Shown in pieces: positions 13,035-17,415 of a stretch of 17,415 nucleotides of DNA. The translations under genes were made by a program, and so were the position numbers. Each line of letters begins with the position of its first letter. Within the stretch, counting starts at the first letter, position 1. Source of the stretch: JAYEIA01 sp034659855 (lineage in GTDB: Bacteria; Bacteroidota; Bacteroidia; Bacteroidales; JAADGE01); contig JAYEIA010000025.1 of the NCBI GenBank assembly GCA_034659855.1, positions 1 through 17,415 of the forward strand, in the 5' to 3' direction. The notes under the pieces are model-generated. The model saw only the letters and a list, made by a program, of their open reading frames with translations. It did not search any database and had not been told where the DNA came from.

Positions 13035-15064
13035 TAAATATTGTCAACAGCCAATTCCTCCTCGGCCATAGATGTTTCTTCATCGTTTCCGTATTTATCC
13101 CATTCATCTTTTTTCTTCTTTCCTTTGTGAATCTCAACCAATTCAGGTTCAGAGTCTTTTTCTACATCAATAATTTCTATGTCGGCGAGATCTTTACGTC
13201 CTTTTTTAATTTTAGAGTCAAACTGTGCCACATATTTTGAAAACTCGGAATAAGCATCACGGTCGGTATCGGTCTGTTCAGATGTAGCTTCGTTGTAGCT
13301 AACCAACTTATTGCAACTCGTAATATACTTTTCGTTTTGATATAAATGGACAGTATCCACAGTTCCGTCGGATGCAGGCAAATAATAGGCGGTTACTTTA
13401 TAATTACCGGGTTGCAGGCGGTCAATAACATCTACATTCGGCAGTTGGTATTTTTCATTCACCGCTCGCAGGTATTGATTCCTTCTGATGCTTGTCTCTG
13501 TTTTTATACCAATATATTTGGCAAGCAAAGCCTCATCGTATTTTATTAAATCCTTATTTAGTTTTGATTTCAGAACATCCATTCGGCTCATGCCGGGATA
13601 TTTCTTTTGTTTCGGATGCAAATCATTGTTGTAGGCATTAATGGTATATATATCATCGGCCACAATTTGCTCGTAAGTATATAGCTTTTCGCTGATGTGC
13701 ATACCCTCGGCATCCCATACTTTGGATTGCTTGGGGCGGTTGGCTTCCGAAAGGGTGTATCGCCCTATTCCGTCTTGATGCCGTTTTTCGTAACCGTATT
13801 TTTTTACACCAATAAAACGCTCCGCATGTTTTTCCTGAGAGTTCCCGGCGTTACACCATCTCATATGAGGAAATACCGTTCCGGCTTTCATTAAATCATC
13901 TTTGTATTTATTCACGAGGTGATGTTCTACTTCTGCCTGCATAGGCACACCCATTTTGTTGCGATGCAAAAACAAAAACATATTACGAATACAGCTTATG
14001 AATAAGTCATCATCTTTTTTCTTGCTGTGCGAATAACCTATCAATGCTCCACTTGTAACATCATAAACATAGTAGGCTTTTGCTCTTAGTTTTTCTTTCC
14101 CTTGTTTGTATTTTCTGACCAAATCTCTGTCATCCAAAGAAATTTTACTTAAAGAGAATTCAGGAACATGCCGGTGATGGTGAGGTCGGTGTATGTTATT
14201 GTAGTAATGAAAATCGTTTCGCTTACTGTCCACAAGAGCTCGGTTGTGCGGGGCTTCAATGTAATTGCGTATAGTAGATTCACTTATTTTTATAAAACCA
14301 CCGGCTTTATGGTCTCTGAAATCTTCACGGTCAAAAAGCTCTCCTGTTTTTTTGTCTACAAGGTCCTGACTTCCCGACAGGAACTTATGAAAAGTATCAA
14401 GGACCATGTTCGGGTAAGGCTTGTTATTCATAACATAAATACTTAATATGAGTCGCTCAAGAATAACATTTACTTTCAGAGAGTTTACATTGCCTCTGCC
14501 TCCGTGTACCAGCGATTGCAAACCATCAGCTTGAAACCTTTTCCACTTTCGTTTGAGCGAACGAGGATTGTTTGGTAGATTATGACCCAATTCATCTCGC
14601 AAACTGTTCATGCTGTCGGCAATATTTTGCCATAAACCGGTACTTTTGCCCTGCATGGCCTTTCGGCGTGCAGTAACATCAATTTGTAGGCGTGTAATCA
14701 CTCGCATTAATATTGCATTCTGATAATATTCTTTTGCTCGCTCGGTAGCGATATATGAACCGTCGGCTTCTTTCAGTTCTGAAAAATATTTTAAGGTAGT
14801 CGCATTATGTTCTATCAGTGATTTGATATAGTAAGTTTTGTGGTACTCATAAGGATTTCCTATTTTTTTATTCACCTGTTTTTTAAACCGAACCGGTAAG
14901 CTTTCCCACTCAATTAGTGCTGTTCTTCCGTTGCCGCCTCTGCGAAGTTGAGAAATATGCCCCCTATATAACAGTTGGTCATAATTATCTTTAGTCATCA
15001 CCCCGGCATCTTCGTAGAGCCAACGAGCTTCAATGCATAGTATGTCGTTATAAAATTTGGTCAA
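13034..15064 (-). CDS. Mu-type DDE transposase (MuA-like)
   Basis: This 676-aa protein starts at TTG 15064-15062, because an in-frame TAA lies 2 codons upstream. The N-terminus has MuA-like DNA-binding segments: LCIEARWLYEDAG, LYRGHISQLRRGGNGR, LIEWESLPVRFK. A second HTH-rich region is at about 110-270. The catalytic core is near 305-420: acidic D311/D312 (SLDDRDL), the strand AYYVYDVTSGALIGYS (330-345), then AEVEHHLV (377-384) where MuA has its second Asp, and EKHAERFIGV (411-420) with E415 as the third residue. The C-terminal mu-type beta barrel region (545-590) is followed by a Lys/Glu-rich tail (residues about 600-676), where MuA binds MuB and ClpX. Confidence 0.93.
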   Translation of the reverse strand: MTKFYNDILCIEARWLYEDAGVMTKDNYDQLLYRGHISQLRRGGNGRTALIEWESLPVRFKKQVNKKIGNPYEYHKTYYIKSLIEHNATTLKYFSELKEADGSYIATERAKEYYQNAILMRVITRLQIDVTARRKAMQGKSTGLWQNIADSMNSLRDELGHNLPNNPRSLKRKWKRFQADGLQSLVHGGRGNVNSLKVNVILERLILSIYVMNNKPYPNMVLDTFHKFLSGSQDLVDKKTGELFDREDFRDHKAGGFIKISESTIRNYIEAPHNRALVDSKRNDFHYYNNIHRPHHHRHVPEFSLSKISLDDRDLVRKYKQGKEKLRAKAYYVYDVTSGALIGYSHSKKKDDDLFISCIRNMFLFLHRNKMGVPMQAEVEHHLVNKYKDDLMKAGTVFPHMRWCNAGNSQEKHAERFIGVKKYGYEKRHQDGIGRYTLSEANRPKQSKVWDAEGMHISEKLYTYEQIVADDIYTINAYNNDLHPKQKKYPGMSRMDVLKSKLNKDLIKYDEALLAKYIGIKTETSIRRNQYLRAVNEKYQLPNVDVIDRLQPGNYKVTAYYLPASDGTVDTVHLYQNEKYITSCNKLVSYNEATSEQTDTDRDAYSEFSKYVAQFDSKIKKGRKDLADIEIIDVEKDSEPELVEIHKGKKKKDEWDKYGNDEETSMAEEELAVDNI

Positions 15065-15076
15065 AACTTAAAAATT

Positions 15077-15158
15077 TTAGTGCCTCGCCGGGTTCCGATG
15101 TGTCCGGTTACAAAACATTTTACTATTTTCGGGGCTGTCAATCATTGTTAAACTTAAA
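15077..15158 (-). CDS. C-terminal end of a possible small gene upstream of MuA
   Basis: A leftward frame is open from the scaffold gap to TAA 15077; its last residues include MIDSPENSKMFCNRTHRNPARH. If real, its body lies in the gap and it would be the gene just before MuA (12 bp away). The plus-strand frame that crosses the same bases looks less protein-like. This is weak evidence, given only because the neighbourhood is otherwise empty. Confidence 0.25.
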
Positions 15159-15258
15159 NNNNNNNNNNNNNNNNNNNNNNNNNNNNNNNNNNNNNNNNNN
15201 NNNNNNNNNNNNNNNNNNNNNNNNNNNNNNNNNNNNNNNNNNNNNNNNNNNNNNNNNN
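15159..15258. other. Scaffold gap of unknown true length
   Basis: 100 N. Unlike the first gap, the flanks share no repeat, so real sequence may be missing here, or two contigs may be joined wrongly. It separates the MuA side from a membrane-protein gene of opposite orientation. The MuA promoter and the 5' end of that gene would lie in it. Confidence 0.9.
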
Positions 15259-15756
15259 TCAAATTCAAAAAACAATAGTAATCAGCGTGATATTATAGAG
15301 CAAAAAGAAGCCAACAACAAAAAGAACATCAAACAACTGAGTAAGCTTGCAGAGCAATTTCAAAAAGAAGATCTAAAGTGGTTTGGCAAAGTTCTAACCG
15401 CTTCGATAACATTTTTCGGTGCTCTGATTGTTTTGCAGAGCTTTCACTACAACACAGACAAGTTGACAGATATATCATTTCTTCATCAAGTGCTTCTAAT
15501 GTCAGCAACAGGTCTACTTGGACTCGGTATCCTAACATCTGCTGCCTTTTTACGATTTGCAGCACACGTTGCAGTTCGGAAATTTCATAATTTTCAAGAA
15601 TCATTATCCAAAAAAGGGGGCGACCCCAGTTTACTCGGGCCCATCTACGGACGTGCCTCAAAAATCTTCGACTTCTTGAAATATGTTTCTTTCGTAATAT
15701 TGTCATTGTCTTTAATTGTTTTTATTGCTTACATAGTTGCAATTACACTCTATTGA
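15259..15756 (+). CDS. Three-TM membrane protein with charged N-terminus, 5' end missing in gap
   Basis: 166 residues are visible. They begin with a polar, coiled-coil-like region (IIEQKEANNKKNIKQLSKLA) and continue with three hydrophobic segments: VLTASITFFGALIVLQSF, VLLMSATGLLGLGILTSAAF and YVSFVILSLSLIVFIAYIVA. Between TM2 and TM3 is a polar loop with GGDPSLLGPIYGRASK. It faces against the early operon, and its GC-rich runs (GGGGGCGACCCC at 15616-15627) differ from the neighbours, both marks of a moron gene acquired separately. Expression in the lysogen for superinfection exclusion or immunity is plausible but unproven. No known family is recognised. Confidence 0.6.
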   Translation, partial: SNSKNNSNQRDIIEQKEANNKKNIKQLSKLAEQFQKEDLKWFGKVLTASITFFGALIVLQSFHYNTDKLTDISFLHQVLLMSATGLLGLGILTSAAFLRFAAHVAVRKFHNFQESLSKKGGDPSLLGPIYGRASKIFDFLKYVSFVILSLSLIVFIAYIVAITLY

Positions 15757-15779
15757 AAAAATGCCGGTCTGTTCCCGGC
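15756..15779 (-). terminator. Intrinsic terminator on the minus strand
   Basis: On the minus strand GCCGG (15779-15775), a 7-nt loop and CCGGC (15767-15763) are followed by AT and a run of T (15761-15756). It would stop leftward transcription coming from the tRNA and Ner-like genes before it reaches MuA. It lies just after the stop of the oppositely oriented membrane gene and may serve that gene too. Confidence 0.6.
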
Positions 15780-15780
15780 T

Positions 15781-15922
15781 GTCAGATTGATATTTATGAA
15801 AACCCACTTTTGTTTAAGCATCAATCACCTTTCTCTGATTAAGGGTTGCTGTAAAGAACTGATAAGACTCGGGGAAACATAAGCCCTCTAAATTTATTTT
15901 TCGCTCCGAGCCTTATAATTAG
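15781..15922. other. Non-coding stretch with an 11-bp hairpin next to the tRNA
   Basis: No credible gene is seen. At 15862-15872 and 15906-15916 lie ATAAGACTCGG and CCGAGCCTTAT, an 11-bp stem with one A-C mismatch and a 33-nt loop. On the minus strand it starts about 7 nt beyond the tRNA 3' end, so it could be a processing or stability element of the tRNA trailer, or a small RNA. Confidence 0.35.
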
Positions 15923-15996
15923 TAGCGGGTGTGGGACTCGAACCCACGGTCTCAGGATCATGAGTCCTGCGTGTTGACCGACTACACTAACCCGCA
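15923..15996 (-). tRNA. tRNA with CAU anticodon (Met or Ile2)
   Basis: The 74 nt fold into a full cloverleaf: acceptor TGCGGGT with ACCCGC, D stem GTGT/ACAC with G18-G19 in the loop, anticodon stem CAGGA/TCCTG with loop CTCATGA, variable AGACC, and T arm GTGGG-TTCGAGT-CCCAC. R15-Y48 (G15-C48) is present. The discriminator is A and no CCA is encoded. Odd points are a T-T mismatch at 1-72 and G at position 37, where CAU tRNAs normally have A. The 11-24 pair is T-A, as in elongators, so it is not a normal initiator. It starts 6 nt after the 128-aa gene stop and is probably processed from the early transcript. Confidence 0.9.
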
Positions 15997-16002
15997 ATAC
16001 CT

Positions 16003-16389
16003 TTAACATAAAGGCAGTTCCGGCACTAAGCCGGCAACTGCCCCATCGGAAACTATATGTTTTACCGTTTTTTCTTTATCACTGTACAGCTTTGCCAATT
16101 CTTTGTTGTATCCAAACATTTCGGTAAAATTAAGCAACATATTCCAAGCTGTTCCCATGCTCTTATCTGTTGCCGACTTTATTACAAGTGCTGTTTTTAG
16201 TGCTGCATTTCCACTTTCAGTTATTGTTACTACTTCTCTGCATACTGTCCATTCATCTTGTTTAAAAGTAAGATAGGCAAAACCCATTTTTCTCATTTCG
16301 GAAAAAAGCCCGGGTTTTATTCGGTTCATGAAACCTACGCTGTAGCTTTCGTAATTCTTTGTCAATTTTAATTTTTGTGTAATGTTCAT
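16003..16389 (-). CDS. Unknown 128-aa early protein
   Basis: This soluble protein begins MNITQKLKLTKNYESYSVGF. It has a beta-rich middle (FAYLTFKQDEWTVCREVVTI, ALKTALVIKSA) and a helical end (AWNMLLNFTEMFGYNKELAK) closing with VSDGAVAGLVPELPLC. No family is recognised. It is the second leftward gene from the early promoter, 16 bp after the Ner-like gene, and its stop is 6 nt from the tRNA. Its position directly behind a Ner-like regulator suggests an early phage function, but its role is not known. Confidence 0.6.
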   Translation of the reverse strand: MNITQKLKLTKNYESYSVGFMNRIKPGLFSEMRKMGFAYLTFKQDEWTVCREVVTITESGNAALKTALVIKSATDKSMGTAWNMLLNFTEMFGYNKELAKLYSDKEKTVKHIVSDGAVAGLVPELPLC

Positions 16390-16405
16390 AGTTTCCGTAT
16401 TTTAA

Positions 16406-16669
16406 TTAACTAATTACAGCCGTTTTTTGTTCATCGGCCATGCGTTTCATTTCTTTTCGTGTCTCGTATATCTTCTCAATTACTTTATGCACATTATCCG
16501 TCATTTTTCGTTTGCCCACACACATATTATATATATACACGTGGCTGTATCCTGTCAATTCGGCTATATACACATAATCACCGTGTCGCAAGTTGGTTGC
16601 AAAAGCACGCTGTTTGGGATAATCATAAGTGTATATTTTATTTTTTTTCATTTTTTTGACGTTTTGCAT
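16406..16669 (-). CDS. Ner/Cro-like HTH protein, first early gene
   Basis: This 87-aa basic protein has an HTH-like segment at about residues 20-60: RAFATNLRHGDYVYIAELTG, YSHVYIYNMCVGKRKMTDNV and HKVIEKIYETRKEM. A helix, the 'ELTGYSHVYIYNM' turn and recognition helix, and a following helix are visible. It is divergent from the repressor gene and is the first gene of the leftward transcript, where Mu has ner. Ner and Cro proteins damp repressor and early transcription. An alternative start is the Met at residue 7. The function is inferred from position and fold pattern. Confidence 0.65.
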   Translation of the reverse strand: MQNVKKMKKNKIYTYDYPKQRAFATNLRHGDYVYIAELTGYSHVYIYNMCVGKRKMTDNVHKVIEKIYETRKEMKRMADEQKTAVIS

Positions 16670-16764
16670 TTCAATTAATCTCTTTTATTGTACATTTGAA
16701 AATATTACTTTTACAAATATACAACATTTAGTTTGTAAAAAACAAACAATTTGCAGTATTTTTT
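16670..16764. promoter_or_regulatory. Divergent early promoter and repressor operators
   Basis: On the minus strand TATATTTG (16721-16714) matches the Bacteroidota -7 element TAnnTTTG exactly, and a TTTG (16746-16743) lies 21 nt upstream as a -33 element. Inverted half-sites overlap it: TTTTACAAA (16709-16717) with TTTGTAAAA (16732-16740), and GTTTGT-AAAAA-ACAAAC (16731-16747). These are good candidates for repressor or Ner operators that block the early promoter. A weaker TAGTTTG (16729-16735) on the plus strand could serve the repressor gene. The assignment is from consensus reading, not from mapping. Confidence 0.6.
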
Positions 16765-17148
16765 ATGAAAAACTCTATATCAAACCGTATATTGCTGATT
16801 ATGAATGAATTTAATTACAACAAAAATTCATTCAGTAAGGCGATAGGGATTAATAATAACGTAACAATTGGGCGAATTGTAAATGAAGACAGGAATCCAA
16901 GTTACGAAATTATTGAAAAAATACTACTAACTTTTGGTAGCATTGATGCCAATTGGCTTATTACCGGTAAAGGTGAAATGTTAAAAAGCAAAAAAAATGA
17001 GACCGATAGAAATAATAAAGACTATACAAGTTTACTCAAACAGCAAATATCCGATCTAAAAGAAAGTTTGAAAGAATGCCGGCAAGACAAAAAATTTATG
17101 CGGTCCATGCTCGAAGATTTAAAAACAGAAAGCTTACCGGAAGATTAG
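16765..17148 (+). CDS. HTH repressor-like protein with coiled-coil C-terminus
   Basis: This 127-aa protein has an N-terminal XRE-type HTH at residues 5-65: NRILLIMNEFNYNKNSFSKA, IGINNNVTIGRIVN, NPSYEIIEKILLTFGSIDAN, followed by WLITGKGEM. This 'WLxTGxGxM' ending is common in Bacteroidota phage repressors. The remaining 55 residues form a charged coiled coil (SLLKQQISDLKESLKECRQD) instead of an S24 peptidase, so RecA-triggered self-cleavage is not expected. It is transcribed away from the early operon, as the Mu c gene is. It likely keeps lysogeny by binding the 16709-16747 sites. Confidence 0.8.
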   Translation: MKNSISNRILLIMNEFNYNKNSFSKAIGINNNVTIGRIVNEDRNPSYEIIEKILLTFGSIDANWLITGKGEMLKSKKNETDRNNKDYTSLLKQQISDLKESLKECRQDKKFMRSMLEDLKTESLPED

Positions 17149-17371
17149 CCCTTAATGTCTGTATTATTTGTTCAAAAAGTACACACCCAAGTCGCCCCGC
17201 ACACAAGAATAAGCAACAAAAACGCCAAACAAATGATTAACAGTAACTTAACAAAAGAAAAGACCTACGCAAAAAGGAAAAAACCCCGTACAAAAGCTAA
17301 AATAAGCAGGTCAATTCTTTAATTTTAATAAAAAGTATATAAGAAATACAGGCAAAAACACCACTTTTACT
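17149..17371. other. Gene-free stretch after the repressor, possible phage end
   Basis: No good reading frame is seen. In a Mu-like map the phage left end with transposase-binding sites would lie on this side of the repressor. Short similar motifs occur (CAAAAAGTAC near 17175, CGCAAAAAG near 17268 and again near 17404), but they are too short and A-rich to call binding sites. The exact end cannot be placed from the sequence. Confidence 0.3.
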
Positions 17372-17415
17372 ATGCCCAACTCTATGCCCAACTCTATGCC
17401 CAACGCAAAAAGTAC
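17372..17415 (+). CDS. Start of an unidentified gene after three 12-bp repeats
   Basis: The unit TATGCCCAACTC is repeated from 17371 to about 17404, giving three in-frame ATG codons (17372, 17384, 17396). The frame reads MPNSMPNSMPNAKST and runs off the window. The final AKST resembles the start of Bacteroidota tyrosine recombinases (KSTF...), but too few residues are visible for a call. It may be phage or host. Confidence 0.3.
   Translation, partial: MPNSMPNSMPNAKS

Noticed and set aside
15100..15158. N-terminal part of the membrane protein to the left of the second gap (MSGYKTFYYFRG...)
   Set aside because: The frame across an unknown gap length is arbitrary and this stretch does not look like the start of that protein, so the gene is given only from 15259.
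15923..15996. Initiator tRNA identity for the CAU tRNA
   Set aside because: The 1-72 mismatch fits, but the anticodon stem lacks three consecutive G-C pairs and the 11-24 pair is of the elongator type.
16003..16669. Toxin-antitoxin pair from the 87-aa HTH protein and the 128-aa protein
   Set aside because: The HTH protein sits exactly where Mu-like phages have ner, divergent from the repressor, and the 128-aa protein shows no toxin motif.
1..17415. CRISPR arrays, insertion sequences, diversity-generating retroelement
   Set aside because: No regularly spaced repeats, no IS ends or other transposase besides MuA, and no reverse transcriptase were seen. A tail-side element would lie outside the window.

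Overview
The window is part of a Mu-like (transposable) temperate phage or prophage of a Bacteroidota host. The Mu assignment rests on a Mu-type DDE transposase (13034-15064), a MuB-like AAA+ ATPase, GemA/gp16-like and DUF3164-like early genes, and a Mu-type head module: terminase, gp36-like, DUF935 portal, MuF, gpG and a gpI-like protease fragment. The host assignment rests on the AT-rich sequence, a TAnnTTTG-type -7 element at the early promoter, the near absence of strong Shine-Dalgarno sequences, and protein flavours that resemble Bacteroidales prophages. The host cannot be named more precisely.

Layout. (1) 1-192, minus strand: N-terminus of a Mu gpI-like protease/scaffold; the capsid and tail genes presumably continue off the left edge. 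(2) 193-302: divergent regulatory region with a perfect palindrome. (3) 303-7153, plus strand: small protein, small and large terminase, gp36-like, portal, MuF with an extra C-terminal domain, gpG, a gp37-like protein and a one-TM protein. (4) 7160-7191: hairpin terminator between converging transcripts. (5) 7230-15064, minus strand: early/middle operon. In transcription order it runs MuA, MuB, a second P-loop ATPase, a 64-aa protein, GemA-like, a 45-aa protein, DUF3164-like, a 56-aa protein, a 159-aa protein, a 95-aa HTH-like protein, a DnaA-domain-IV-like protein, and then an accessory tail with small unknown genes and a cassette-like insertion. (6) 15077-15920: an island holding a scaffold gap, a plus-strand membrane protein in the opposite direction, and a minus-strand terminator. 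(7) 15923-16669, minus strand: a tRNA with anticodon CAU, a 128-aa unknown and a Ner/Cro-like protein. (8) 16670-16764: divergent promoter/operator region. (9) 16765-17148, plus strand: HTH repressor. (10) 17149-17415: non-coding stretch, then the first codons of an unidentified gene led by three 12-bp repeats.

How it works together (inference): the repressor silences the minus-strand early promoter through TTTGTA-type half-sites. On derepression the Ner-like protein and the transposition and replication genes are made. Late activation would then fire the terminase-portal-MuF module to the right and the protease-capsid-tail module to the left from the palindrome-containing region at 193-302.

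Caveats: there are two 100-N scaffold gaps. The first (8748-8847) is almost certainly artificial, because an exact 127-bp sequence flanks it on both sides; collapsing it restores an intact 124-aa gene. The second (15159-15258) may hide real sequence.

Most interesting: a candidate MuF-nuclease (polymorphic-toxin-like) fusion; a 455-bp insertion flanked by 32-bp direct repeats and carrying an attC-like hairpin; an unusual phage tRNA(CAU); a MuA with Glu at the second catalytic position; and a hairpin that buries the MuF Shine-Dalgarno.
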